Origin: Thermoanaerobacterales bacterium
GTDB lineage: Bacteria > Bacillota > Thermosediminibacteria > Thermosediminibacterales > Tepidanaerobacteraceae
Assembly: GCA_012840135.1 (NCBI GenBank)
Contig: DUMA01000008.1
Span: 29,738-93,737 of the forward strand
Direction of reading: 5' to 3'
DNA: 64,000 bases
In this document: positions 1-7,830 of the stretch, piece by piece
Layout: every line of letters starts with the position of its first letter
Position numbering within the stretch: the first letter of the stretch is position 1
Program-made: the position numbers and the translations under genes
Notes under the pieces: model-generated
Seen by the model: only the letters and a program-made list of their open reading frames with translations
Databases searched by the model: none
Told to the model about the DNA's origin: nothing

Positions 1-751
1 CCTCTTTGCAGCAGGTATCGACATAGATGGTTTCCTGGAGGAGATTAAAAGCGTAAAACCATGGAAATTATTAGATCCGGCCTTTACTCCCGCATATATA
101 CTTATGTTGATTTTTTATTACTGGACCAATAAGCCAATGGTCATGTGGGGTATTCCTGACGGCTTTTTCAAAGGAGAAAAGATTGAAAAGTATCTGGACG
201 GGGTGCTGGGTGGGAAAAAATTTGACGACCTAAAGATGCCCCTTTTCGTCGTCAGTGCGGATATTAACACCGGCGACACGGTCATTTTCTGCAGCAAAAA
301 AAATGTGCCGAAGGAAAAAATATATAATACGGTCTTTATTACCGATGCTAAGGTGTCCGAGGCAGTAAGGGCCAGCATTTCCCTGCCGGGAATTTTCCTG
401 CCAAAATATATTAAAGGTCGCAAACTGGTGGACGGCGGCATAAAGGACAATATACCGGTGGGAATCCTGCATCACCGGGGAGTCAAAAAAGTGCTGGCCG
501 TAGATCTGGGGGTAACCACCGGCCGAGCAAAAGCCGATTCATTGATGGAAATTTTGATGGCATCGATGGATATCATGGGGGATGAACTATCGTACTATAT
601 TAAAAAAAGTTATCCGGGGTTTTATCTATACCCGGACCTGCAGGGAGTTGGATATAAGGATTTTCGGAGAATTCCCGAGTTTGTGAAATATGGAGAGAAT
701 GTGACCACAAAAGCTTTACCTGACATAAAAAAATTTTTGCAAAAGCCCTGA
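1..751 (+). CDS. Patatin-like phospholipase, 3' part (5' end outside window)
   Basis: The reading frame is open from base 2, so the gene begins upstream of the window. About 250 C-terminal residues are visible. The segment LVDGGIKDNIPVG (near base 430) is the patatin D-G-G/A motif holding the catalytic aspartate of the Ser-Asp dyad; the GxSxG nucleophile elbow must lie upstream and is not visible. The preceding stretch with SxSLPGIFLP fits bacterial patatin-like esterases (RssA/YlbK type). These proteins hydrolyse acyl esters of phospholipids or lysophospholipids, usually in the cytoplasm or at the inner face of the membrane. The substrate cannot be read from the sequence. No terminator with a clear T-tract follows the stop; the next genes lie on the other strand. 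Confidence 0.85.
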   Translation, partial: LFAAGIDIDGFLEEIKSVKPWKLLDPAFTPAYILMLIFYYWTNKPMVMWGIPDGFFKGEKIEKYLDGVLGGKKFDDLKMPLFVVSADINTGDTVIFCSKKNVPKEKIYNTVFITDAKVSEAVRASISLPGIFLPKYIKGRKLVDGGIKDNIPVGILHHRGVKKVLAVDLGVTTGRAKADSLMEILMASMDIMGDELSYYIKKSYPGFYLYPDLQGVGYKDFRRIPEFVKYGENVTTKALPDIKKFLQKP

Positions 752-780
752 ATCATTTTCTAAATAGCTTGATAAAAAAA

Positions 781-861
781 CTAGCAGACGCCGACAATAA
801 CCGGGCAATCGCCCTCGCAATTTTCACACGGGTTGTCAACTTTTTTAACTTCATAGAGCAT
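781..861 (-). CDS. 26-residue cysteine-rich peptide ORF
   Basis: An ATG at 861-859 reads 26 codons to TAG. A GGAGG stands 7 nt before the ATG. The peptide has four cysteines in its last 16 residues (pattern C-x2-C-x3-C-x6-C, ending in Cys) after a charged start, MLYEVKKVDN. It lies downstream of a terminator-like hairpin that ends the preceding tiny ORF, so it may be a read-through product or have its own promoter. The cysteine spacing could bind a metal or be modified, but no radical-SAM or transport partner is in view. No family is recognised. The good ribosome binding site and Cys pattern are the only support. Confidence 0.4.
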   Translation of the reverse strand: MLYEVKKVDNPCENCEGDCPVIVGVC

Positions 862-921
862 CCTGTTTCCTCCCAACGTTTTTGTACATTTTTAGTATGA
901 CCTCTTGTAGAAACAATATGC

Positions 922-945
922 AAAAAAAAGAAGCCATTGGCTTCC
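922..945 (-). terminator. Rho-independent terminator after the 37-residue ORF
   Basis: On the minus strand GAAGCC-AAT-GGCTTC is followed by eight T residues. It lies 16 nt past the stop of the 37-residue ORF and before the ribosome binding site of the Cys-rich ORF. Confidence 0.65.
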
Positions 946-960
946 GAAGGAGATTTGTGT

Positions 961-1074
961 TCAATGCTCCATGTACCCCGAATTGTATAACAGATCGAGT
1001 ATATATTCTTCGATGCTTTTTGCGACTTTATCATCGTTTTTTACCATATTCTCTTCTTCAAAACGGATTCTCAT
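961..1074 (-). CDS. 37-residue small acidic protein
   Basis: ATG at 1074-1072, GGAGG 8 nt upstream, TGA at 963-961. The product starts MRIRFEEENMVKNDDKVAKS and is amphipathic and acidic, with a likely short helix ending in SIEEYILDLLYNSGYMEH. It has its own consensus promoter (1121-1149) and is followed by a T-rich hairpin (922-945), so it forms a complete small transcription unit of about 200 nt. The length and helical, charged character resemble small clostridial regulators, but I recognise no family. A longer overlapping minus-strand frame lacks a comparable ribosome binding site and is probably chance. Confidence 0.55.
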   Translation of the reverse strand: MRIRFEEENMVKNDDKVAKSIEEYILDLLYNSGYMEH

Positions 1075-1120
1075 TAGGACCGCCTCCATTTGAATGATTG
1101 TATACATGTATTATGGTTTT

Positions 1121-1149
1121 ATTATACACCGATATTCAATGCAAGTCAA
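1121..1149 (-). promoter_or_regulatory. SigA-type promoter of the 37-residue ORF
   Basis: On the minus strand TTGACT (1149-1144), 17 nt, TATAAT (1126-1121). A symmetric GTATAC/ACATGT stretch at 1100-1110 lies at the expected start of the transcript and could be an operator. Confidence 0.7.
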
Positions 1150-1238
1150 GGTAAAATAAAAATTTTTTTTAAAGGAAATGTGCTCTTTGTGTCGAATTTA
1201 TTATAATAAATATGAGGCACCGGGGGGATAATGTCAGC

Positions 1239-2438
1239 ATGATATGCCGAAAAGCCGCAGCAAAAATATTTGTTTTTGCCGCATTATGCTCTGCGATACT
1301 ATTTCTGGCTGGATGCGGCATCAGCGCCGGAACATTGCCTGCGGTGTCTGAAAAGGTCTATGCTCCCCCAAAAGAGCAGGACTTTCTGGATCAGCCTTAT
1401 CTTGCGCCGCAGGTGTACAACCCCCCTGTTAAGGTGAAGGGGATATATCTTACGGGATGGAAAGCAGGCATTCCCGGCGAGCTTGAAAAAATGATAAATC
1501 TGGTGGATACCACCGAACTCAATGCCATGGTCATAGATGTGAAGGACAACACGGGGAGGCTGACATACAAGTCGAAGATCCCCATGGTGGCGCAGATAGG
1601 ATCCGGTTCGAACCGAATCCCGGATATAGATGGTTTGCTCAAAACTCTAAAGGAGCATGGTATCTATACCATCGGGCGGATTGTAGTGTTTGAAGACCCG
1701 GTGCTGTCTAAGGCGCGGCCGGCCTTTGCCGTAAAGAACAAAAAAGGAGAAAACTGGGTTACCCGCAAAGGTCTGGGCTGGGTCGATCCTTACAACACCG
1801 GTGTCTGGGATTATGCGGTATCCATCGCAGAGGAAGCTGCCAGAAAAGGTTTTAATGAAATACAGTTTGATTATGTGAGGTTTCCATCGGACGGCGACCT
1901 GAAAGATATAGTATATCCTGCCAATAACGGCAGGAGCCGAGTTCAAACCATATCGGCCTTTTTGTCATATGCAAAAAAACGGCTGGAACCTTACGGAGTT
2001 TACGTATCTGCCGATATTTTTGGGCTGGTGACCACCGCCGAAGACGACATGAAGATAGGGCAGTATCTTGAAGATGTGGTCAAAACCGTAGACTATATTT
2101 CTCCCATGGTTTACCCGTCCCACTATGCGCCGGGATCTTACGGTCTTTCAAATCCCAATGCGGCTCCCTATGAGACCGTGTACCACAGCCTCTCTACCGC
2201 GGTGAAAAGGTTGGAAAAGGTCGATGGGTTTAAGGCCGAAATCCGACCCTGGCTTCAGGATTTTACCCTGGGAGCACCGCCTTATGGCCCCCGGGAGGTG
2301 AGGGCGCAGATTAAAGCCACCTATGATGCAGGCCTTTCCCAGTGGATATTGTGGGATCCGGCCAATACTTACACCGTGGCGGCACTGATTCCCGAGCCTT
2401 TAGCGAAAAATGGTAATTCCAGGATAAATTTATATTGA
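1239..2438 (+). CDS. DUF4015 putative glycoside hydrolase, lipoprotein
   Basis: The product has about 399 residues. An ATG nine codons upstream is in frame, but the GGGGGG motif at about 1222 fits the ATG at 1239, which starts the classical lipoprotein signal MICRKAAAKIFVFAALCSAI with lipobox LAGC. After a short linker, the body from VKVKGIYLTGWKAG to the C-terminus matches the DUF4015 (PF13200) putative glycosyl hydrolase family, a TIM-barrel fold: NAMVIDVKD, EIQFDYVRFPSDG and DYISPMVYPSHY are the typical conserved strands. The enzymatic activity of the family is not established; a cell-surface role on glycans is the usual inference. It would be anchored outside the membrane. It appears monocistronic. 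Confidence 0.85.
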   Translation: MICRKAAAKIFVFAALCSAILFLAGCGISAGTLPAVSEKVYAPPKEQDFLDQPYLAPQVYNPPVKVKGIYLTGWKAGIPGELEKMINLVDTTELNAMVIDVKDNTGRLTYKSKIPMVAQIGSGSNRIPDIDGLLKTLKEHGIYTIGRIVVFEDPVLSKARPAFAVKNKKGENWVTRKGLGWVDPYNTGVWDYAVSIAEEAARKGFNEIQFDYVRFPSDGDLKDIVYPANNGRSRVQTISAFLSYAKKRLEPYGVYVSADIFGLVTTAEDDMKIGQYLEDVVKTVDYISPMVYPSHYAPGSYGLSNPNAAPYETVYHSLSTAVKRLEKVDGFKAEIRPWLQDFTLGAPPYGPREVRAQIKATYDAGLSQWILWDPANTYTVAALIPEPLAKNGNSRINLY

Positions 2439-2487
2439 CTATACAGGAAAAATGTTATATACTAGACAGTATAAATAATGATTACTA
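2435..2487 (+). promoter_or_regulatory. Promoter of the rubredoxin-perR unit with PerR-like box
   Basis: TTGACT (2435-2440), 17 nt, TATACT (2458-2463). Directly downstream, 2473-2487 has the symmetric core ATAATGATTA and matches the PerR box TTATAATNATTATAA at 10 of 14 defined positions. Its place over the transcription start suggests autorepression by the PerR-like protein encoded second in the unit. Confidence 0.6.
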
Positions 2488-2514
2488 TTTTTGAATAAGC
2501 GGGAGGTGTCTGTT

Positions 2515-2640
2515 GTGGCAGTATTTAAGTGCAGTGCTTGTGGGTACGAAAAAGAGGGCCGCTGCAAACCGAAAAAATGTCCCGAGTGCGAGGCAAAAGA
2601 TACTTTCGTGAAGGTCGAAGCCCCCAAGGAGGATAAGTAA
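2515..2640 (+). CDS. RCKP-type rubredoxin-like protein
   Basis: A 41-residue protein starting at GTG, 7 nt after GGGAGG. It begins MAVFKCSACGYEKEGRCKP and has two CxxC knuckles (CSAC and CPEC) that would hold one iron or zinc. The RCKP motif defines the small rubredoxin-like family common in anaerobic Clostridia. It lies six bases before the PerR-like gene and shares its promoter, which points to electron transfer in peroxide or oxygen defence (for example to rubrerythrin). It carries only the metal-binding core of a rubredoxin, so a structural zinc role is possible. Confidence 0.8.
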   Translation: MAVFKCSACGYEKEGRCKPKKCPECEAKDTFVKVEAPKEDK

Positions 2641-2646
2641 GAGTTC

Positions 2647-3066
2647 ATGATAGACTCAACGCAGGAAGAAAAAAAGGGATTTGTGCGAAAAACAAGGCAG
2701 CGGGATCTGATCTTAAAGACACTGCGCAGCACCAAATCTCACCCTACAGCTGATTGGATTTATGAAAAGGTCAAAAAAGAAATGCCCAATATAAGCCTTG
2801 GTACCGTATACAGAAATCTCGGGACCCTGAAAGAAATGGGCGAGATCATGGAACTCAACTATGGCAGCAAGTACAGCCGCTTTGACGGCAATCCGGAAAA
2901 CCATTACCACTTTGTATGCACCAGGTGCGGCAAGGTAATGGATATTGAAGGGTGTTGCGTGCACAAAGAACTGGATGAAATTGTCGCTCGGGAAAACGGT
3001 GTCAAAGTATTTTTCCATAGAACCGAATTTTACGGATTGTGCAGGGAATGTAAGGAAAAAGAATAA
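2647..3066 (+). CDS. perR: Fur-family peroxide-type repressor (PerR-like)
   Basis: 139 residues, typical for the Fur family. The N-terminal winged helix contains HPTADWIYEKV and LGTVYRNLGTL. The regulatory metal segment SRFD...HYH has Asp where Fur usually has Glu, which is the PerR signature. Two CxxC pairs (CTRC and CREC) form the structural zinc site. PerR proteins bind Fe or Mn and release DNA when a ligand histidine is oxidised by peroxide. Co-transcription with a rubredoxin and the PerR-like box over the promoter support peroxide sensing. A Fur or Zur role cannot be excluded, but the Asp ligand argues against it. Confidence 0.8.
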   Translation: MIDSTQEEKKGFVRKTRQRDLILKTLRSTKSHPTADWIYEKVKKEMPNISLGTVYRNLGTLKEMGEIMELNYGSKYSRFDGNPENHYHFVCTRCGKVMDIEGCCVHKELDEIVARENGVKVFFHRTEFYGLCRECKEKE

Positions 3067-3094
3067 CATCGGAAAACAGGGTATATTTATTTTT

Positions 3095-3120
3095 AAAGCG
3101 ACCCCATATGGGGCCGCTTT
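3095..3120 (+). terminator. Hairpin after perR, possible terminator
   Basis: AAAGCG-A-CCCCATATGGGG-C-CGCTTT is a near-perfect inverted repeat 28 nt past the perR stop. Its T-tract is short on the plus strand, so efficiency is uncertain. Confidence 0.5.
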
Positions 3121-3238
3121 AAATAATGTAATAAATAAACCTCCCGTTGGAAAAACATATTAAAGAAAGATTTGAAGAAAGATGCAGCAAAAAGAGATTA
3201 AACCACAAAAAAATGCTTCAGGGATGTCTGAATGGGGA

Positions 3239-3290
3239 TTGAAAACCAATATATTGGGAAGTATAATTAATATGCCACTACATATTGTAT
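3239..3290 (+). promoter_or_regulatory. nrdJ promoter with two NrdR-like boxes
   Basis: TTGAAA (3239-3244), 17 nt, TATAAT (3262-3267). Box 1 at 3244-3259 contains the perfect core CAATATATTG; box 2 at 3275-3290 contains CACTACATATTGTAT. Both fit the NrdR consensus acaCwAtATaTwGtgt, and their starts are 31 nt apart, the three-helical-turn spacing of tandem NrdR boxes. Box 1 lies in the promoter spacer and box 2 near the start site. This predicts nucleotide-dependent repression of nrdJ by an NrdR encoded elsewhere. Confidence 0.75.
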
Positions 3291-3372
3291 ATCCAGCTTG
3301 CCCGATATGTTAAAAATGTCAGGCAGACTGTGTGGAAGAATGGACATTTATGCTGGAAGAAGGGGTGAGAAG

Positions 3373-6300
3373 GTGGAGAAAAAAAAGATTGACCTTACGG
3401 AAAATGCCAGGATAGTCTTGAAAAAGCGTTACCTGGCGAAAGATTCTGAAGGAAAAGTTGTTGAAGAGCCCGAGGACATGGTGGAGCGGGTCTCCAGGGC
3501 TGTAGCTAAAGCCGAGAAAAAATACGGCGGGGATGTAAATAAATGGGCTCAAAAGTATTACGATATTATGGCTGATTTAAAATTCATGCCCAATTCTCCC
3601 ACTCTAATGAATGCAGGCCGGGAGCTGGGCCAGCTGTCGGCATGTTTTGTGCTGCCTGTGGAGGATTCCATGGAGGGCATCTTTGATTCTATAAAGTCCG
3701 CGGCGCTGATTCATAAGTCAGGTGGAGGTACTGGCTTTTCCTTTTCCCGGCTGCGGCCGAGGGGAGCTACGGTGAAGTCTACGGGGGGTGTGGCCTCCGG
3801 CCCCATATCTTTTATGAAGGTGTTCAACTCCGCCACTGAAGCTGTAAAACAAGGGGGGACGCGACGCGGGGCCAATATGGGCATCCTGCGGGTGGACCAT
3901 CCGGACATACTGGAGTTTATCCAGTGCAAGAAAAACGATAAGGATATCACCAATTTCAATATAAGTGTAGCCATCACCGACAAGTTCATGGAGGCACTGA
4001 AGAAGGATGAAAGCTATGAGCTGATTGACCCTCATACGAAAAAAGTCACGGGAACGCTAAAGGCCCGGGAGGTGTTTGACCTCATAGTGGACATGGCCTG
4101 GAACAACGGTGAACCCGGCATCATCTTCATCGACCGCATGAACGAAAAAAACCCAACGCCCGATGTGGGGGAGATAGAAAGCACAAATCCCTGTGTTACC
4201 GGAGATACGTGGGTGGCTACTGCTGAAGGCCCTCGCCAGGTAAAAGAACTGATAGGTAAATCCTTTGGTGCGCTAATTAATGGAAAGATTTATAATACGT
4301 CAAAAGAAGGATTTTTTAAGACGGGAACAAAACCTATAGTGAAGTTACGGACTCGCGAGGGTTATTATGTTCGTTGCACTCCTGATCATAAATTTATAAG
4401 AGTAATTGATAGTAACAATTCAAAAATATCGTATGAATGGATAGCAGCAAAGGACTTAAAACCTGAAGACAAAATTCTTTTGCATAATCATCGTTCTTTT
4501 TCACATTGGCCTGGTGAATTATCAGAAGGTGAAGGTTACCTTTTAGGCCTTCTAGTGGGCGATGGCGTGCTAAAGAGAGACAATGCTATTATTTCTGTCT
4601 GGATGAAAGAGAAAACGGAAAATAGTATAAGGGATATTGACGGTTCAGTTTCAGTAATGAATCTGGCTTTAAATTATGCAAAAGCATTACCACATCGCAT
4701 TGATTTTACGGGTTGGACAGAAATTGAAGGGCGAAATGAGTTTCGACTAAAACTATCAAGTTTAAAAAAACTGGCAGAAAGAATGGGTATACTTCCTGGT
4801 GCCAAAGTTATAACACCAGCTATTGAAAAGGCTTCATCGGAAGGATATAAAGGATTCCTGCGGGGACTGTTTGATTGTGATGGTTCAGTGCAGGGAAGCC
4901 CACAAAAGGGTGTAAGTATTCGTTTGGCCCAAAGTAATCTTGAACTCCTAGAAGCAGTCCAGCGGATGCTACTTCGCCTTGGTATCGTCAGTAAAATTTA
5001 TACTGAAAGACGTAGCGCATGTACAAGGCTTTTACCCAATGGTAAGGGTGGTAAAAAGGAATATAATATAAAACCCCAACATGAGTTGGTAATTAGTAAA
5101 GATAATATTCGGATTTTTGCTGATCGTATTGGTTTTGGTAACACTGATAAAATGAAAAAATTAAACTCTCTATTATCATCTTATAAACGTGGAACATACC
5201 ATAGATGTTTTACAGCAACAGTTTTATCTATTGATGATGAAGATATTGAAGAAGTATATGATGTACAAGTGCCAGGTATTAATGCTTTTGATGCCAATAG
5301 CTTCTATGTTCACAATTGCGGCGAGCAGCCTCTCCTACCATACGAATCATGCAACTTGGGTTCTATAAACCTGGCCAGGTTCGTCAAATCCGGCGCGGAC
5401 GGCAGGAAGGAAATTGATTATGAGGGCTTGAAAGATGCGGTGCACACCGCCGTCCGTTTCCTGGACGATGTCATCGACGTAAACCGCTACCCGCTGCCTG
5501 AGATTGAAAAAATGACACTGGCCAATCGCAAGATAGGCCTGGGAGTCATGGGATTTGCGGACATGCTTATAAAGCTCGGGATCCCGTATAATTCCGATGA
5601 GGCTGTAAAGCTTGCCCGGGAAGTCATGGGTTTTATAAACGAGGAATCCAAAAAGGCTTCCGAAAAACTGGCCGAAGAACGCGGGACCTTCCCGAACTGG
5701 GAGAGGAGCATTTACGGCCCCGGCGGTTTATACCCCGAAGGCAGAAAGTTGCGAAATGCCACCACCACCACCATAGCGCCCACCGGCACCATCAGCATAA
5801 TAGCCGGTGCCTCCAGCGGCATAGAGCCCCTTTTTGCCCTGGCCTTCGAGCGCCATGTGCTGGACAACCAGCGCCTGGTGGAGGTGCACCCGATTTTTGA
5901 AGAAGAAATGAAAAAACGCGGTCTTTACAGCAAGGAGCTCATGGAAAAGGTAGCCGCCGCGGGTTCTCTAAAGGAAATAGAAAAACTGCCAGAAGATGTA
6001 AAGAAAATATATGTAACAGCCCATGACATTTCGCCGGAGTGGCACATAAAAATTCAGGCTGCTTTCCAGAAATACACGGACAATGCCGTGTCCAAAACGG
6101 TAAACTTCCCCTACAGCGCCACCCGGGAAGATGTTCGCAATGTGTATCTTATGGCCTATGAAATGGGCTGCAAGGGCGTTACCATTTACCGGGACGGCAG
6201 CCGCGAGGAACAGGTTTTGAACAAGGGAGCGGTCAAGACCGACAACCAGGGTCATGCCCAAAATCTTGAGATGAATCCTGCCGGGGGCGGGCTTTCCGGA

Positions 6301-7035
6301 GGAGACGGCAAGCAGGTAAGGGCTGGAAAAGCCGGCGGCGTTTCTGCCGTCACGCAGCCAAAAGAAGATTATGGCGCCTCAGGCGGGAAATCCGGCGAAG
6401 AAACGGGGCTTTACGGCCCGTACTGTGAAACTTGTGAATACCGCAGGGAAATAAAGCCAAGGCCCAGGCCGGGCATTACCTACGGCAACACGGAAAAGGT
6501 GAAGATAGGCTGCGGCAACCTGTATATCACCGTAAACTCCGATGAAAACGGCATCTGTGAGGTGTTCACAAACCTGGGCAGGGCCGGTGGGTGTCCATCT
6601 CAGTCGGAAGCCACCAGCCGTCTGATTTCCCTGGCGCTTCGCTCCGGGATAGATGTGAAATCCATAGTGGAGCAGCTAAAAGGCATCAGGTGTCATTCCA
6701 CCCTGCGACAGATGGCTCACAACAAAGAGATTAAAGTACTTTCATGCCCTGATGCCATCGGCCGGGCCATCGAAAGGAGCATTGGAAAAAAGCTGGTGCC
6801 CAACGGGAACGCTGTTGAAATAATAGGGAAAACCTATGATGACGGCAGCGACCTCCATTCAGATGCTCCTTCCGATGAAGCAGCGTGCTCTGTGGAAGGT
6901 TGTTCCACATGCGGCATGGGCGAATTACATCAAAAACAAAAAAATAGCGCGACCTGCCCAGAATGCGGGAGCCCTCTGGAACACGAGAGCGGCTGTGTCA
7001 TGTGCAGGAGCTGCGGTTATTCCAAGTGCGGCTAA
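3373..7035 (+). CDS. nrdJ: Vitamin B12-dependent (class II) ribonucleotide reductase, intein-containing
   Basis: Converts ribonucleotides to deoxyribonucleotides using adenosylcobalamin. The GTG at 3373 has AAGGGGTG five bases upstream; an in-frame TTG at 3298 lies close to the second NrdR box and is less likely. The precursor has 1220 residues: N-extein 1-273, intein 274-648, C-extein 649-1220, giving an 845-residue mature enzyme. The N-extein has FMPNSPTLMNAG, SGGGTGFSFSRLRP and NISVAITD. The C-extein begins CGEQPLLPYESCNLGSINL, whose first Cys is the thiyl-radical residue, and includes the PTGTISIIAG loop. A TSCPD-type domain (KIGCGNLYITV) and a C-terminal CxxC zinc ribbon ending CRSCGYSKCG follow. 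No N-terminal ATP cone is visible. Splicing is required for activity because the intein splits the active-site loop. Confidence 0.95.
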   Translation: MEKKKIDLTENARIVLKKRYLAKDSEGKVVEEPEDMVERVSRAVAKAEKKYGGDVNKWAQKYYDIMADLKFMPNSPTLMNAGRELGQLSACFVLPVEDSMEGIFDSIKSAALIHKSGGGTGFSFSRLRPRGATVKSTGGVASGPISFMKVFNSATEAVKQGGTRRGANMGILRVDHPDILEFIQCKKNDKDITNFNISVAITDKFMEALKKDESYELIDPHTKKVTGTLKAREVFDLIVDMAWNNGEPGIIFIDRMNEKNPTPDVGEIESTNPCVTGDTWVATAEGPRQVKELIGKSFGALINGKIYNTSKEGFFKTGTKPIVKLRTREGYYVRCTPDHKFIRVIDSNNSKISYEWIAAKDLKPEDKILLHNHRSFSHWPGELSEGEGYLLGLLVGDGVLKRDNAIISVWMKEKTENSIRDIDGSVSVMNLALNYAKALPHRIDFTGWTEIEGRNEFRLKLSSLKKLAERMGILPGAKVITPAIEKASSEGYKGFLRGLFDCDGSVQGSPQKGVSIRLAQSNLELLEAVQRMLLRLGIVSKIYTERRSACTRLLPNGKGGKKEYNIKPQHELVISKDNIRIFADRIGFGNTDKMKKLNSLLSSYKRGTYHRCFTATVLSIDDEDIEEVYDVQVPGINAFDANSFYVHNCGEQPLLPYESCNLGSINLARFVKSGADGRKEIDYEGLKDAVHTAVRFLDDVIDVNRYPLPEIEKMTLANRKIGLGVMGFADMLIKLGIPYNSDEAVKLAREVMGFINEESKKASEKLAEERGTFPNWERSIYGPGGLYPEGRKLRNATTTTIAPTGTISIIAGASSGIEPLFALAFERHVLDNQRLVEVHPIFEEEMKKRGLYSKELMEKVAAAGSLKEIEKLPEDVKKIYVTAHDISPEWHIKIQAAFQKYTDNAVSKTVNFPYSATREDVRNVYLMAYEMGCKGVTIYRDGSREEQVLNKGAVKTDNQGHAQNLEMNPAGGGLSGGDGKQVRAGKAGGVSAVTQPKEDYGASGGKSGEETGLYGPYCETCEYRREIKPRPRPGITYGNTEKVKIGCGNLYITVNSDENGICEVFTNLGRAGGCPSQSEATSRLISLALRSGIDVKSIVEQLKGIRCHSTLRQMAHNKEIKVLSCPDAIGRAIERSIGKKLVPNGNAVEIIGKTYDDGSDLHSDAPSDEAACSVEGCSTCGMGELHQKQKNSATCPECGSPLEHESGCVMCRSCGYSKCG
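4192..5316 (+). mobile_element. Intein with LAGLIDADG homing endonuclease inside nrdJ
   Basis: 375 residues. Block A starts CVTGDTWVATAEG with Cys1; block B is TPDHKF; two LAGLIDADG-type helices are LLGLLVGDGVL (about intein residue 116) and FLRGLFDCDGSV (about 220), both keeping the acidic residue; block F is VYDVQVPG; block G is VHN followed by Cys+1. All splicing residues (Cys1, block B His, penultimate His, terminal Asn, Cys+1) are present, so it should splice and the endonuclease may be active. The +1 Cys is the radical cysteine of the reductase. The stretch is more A+T-rich than the exteins, with more rare codons, consistent with horizontal entry. Confidence 0.93.
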
Positions 7036-7080
7036 TTTCATGTGCTATAGATCGAAATGCAGAAGTTTAAGATGATAAGT

Positions 7081-7115
7081 AAGGGATATACAAAAAAGTA
7101 TATCCTTTATTTTTT
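7081..7115 (+). terminator. nrdJ terminator
   Basis: AAGGGATATAC, six A, GTATATCCTTT, then ATTTTTTAA; an 11-bp perfect stem with a T-tract. Confidence 0.85.
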
Positions 7116-7153
7116 AATAATAACTGATATATGATATATATTTCCCTGAAAAA

Positions 7154-7182
7154 TTGACCTGAAAAAATTAATAATTTATAAT
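7154..7182 (+). promoter_or_regulatory. Promoter of the tetR gene at 7.2 kb
   Basis: TTGACC (7154-7159), 17 nt, TATAAT (7177-7182), 36 nt before the start codon. Confidence 0.7.
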
Positions 7183-7218
7183 GTAAGATGAAATGATTAT
7201 TATAAGGAGACTACGGAA

Positions 7219-7830
7219 ATGAGAAGAAAAAAGAGAATGAAAAATGAGGATTTAATTGAAAAGCGAAGAAATCAAATACTTGAAGCTGCCGTGAAAGTTT
7301 TTTCTGAAAAAGGATTCGAAGGTTCTACTACAAAAGAAATAGCCCGGAAAGCCAGAGTGTCGGAGGGCACTATATTCAGATATTTTAAAACTAAGAAAGA
7401 CATATTAATTAATTTGATAAATATTCTTACGGAACAGTCACTATTCAAATTCATAGAAGAGGTGGAAAATGGTCTTGAAACAAATGAAGCATTAAAGTAC
7501 CTTTTGAAACTGCATTACAACATGATTACTCAGAACTTCCAGCTTCTAAAAACCATTTTTTATGAGACAATGTTTCACAAAGATTTAAGGGAATCTTTCT
7601 ATAAAAACGTTGTTTCGAAAGTGCTAGCTATAATTGAAAAAAATATTGCAGATTATAATATTAGAGATGATATACCCTCCGACGTGGCTGCAGAAACACT
7701 TTTGGGCATATTCTTTGGTATAATGATAGTGCAACTCATGGTTGAGAAAAATGGGAACATTCAGGATGATGATAAAAAGATATCGCTAATTTTGGATATC
7801 CTCTTTAACGGAATAAAGAAGAGGGATTAA
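7219..7830 (+). CDS. TetR/AcrR-family transcriptional regulator
   Basis: 203 residues. ATG with AAGGAG upstream. A lysine/arginine-rich N-terminus leads into a typical TetR helix-turn-helix: RRNQILEAAVKVFSEKGFEG, then TTKEIARKARVSEGTIFRYF (residues about 18-60). The C-terminal two-thirds is an all-helical ligand domain with no recognised subfamily. It converges on a small minus-strand gene (four-base overlap of the ends). Just beyond lie three copies of a 13-bp motif (GTAANNAATCACT) near the promoters of that gene and of the S-layer gene; this regulator is the nearest candidate to bind them, but that is inference. Its own promoter shows no copy. Confidence 0.85.
   Translation: MRRKKRMKNEDLIEKRRNQILEAAVKVFSEKGFEGSTTKEIARKARVSEGTIFRYFKTKKDILINLINILTEQSLFKFIEEVENGLETNEALKYLLKLHYNMITQNFQLLKTIFYETMFHKDLRESFYKNVVSKVLAIIEKNIADYNIRDDIPSDVAAETLLGIFFGIMIVQLMVEKNGNIQDDDKKISLILDILFNGIKKRD

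Noticed and set aside
753..1034. 93-codon minus-strand frame
   Set aside because: Its start lies inside the 37-residue ORF, without GGAGG, and it runs across a terminator hairpin; the two tiny ORFs in other frames have proper signals.
4192..5316. Group I intron or IS element in nrdJ
   Set aside because: The reading frame stays open through the insert and all intein splicing motifs are present, so it is removed at protein level.
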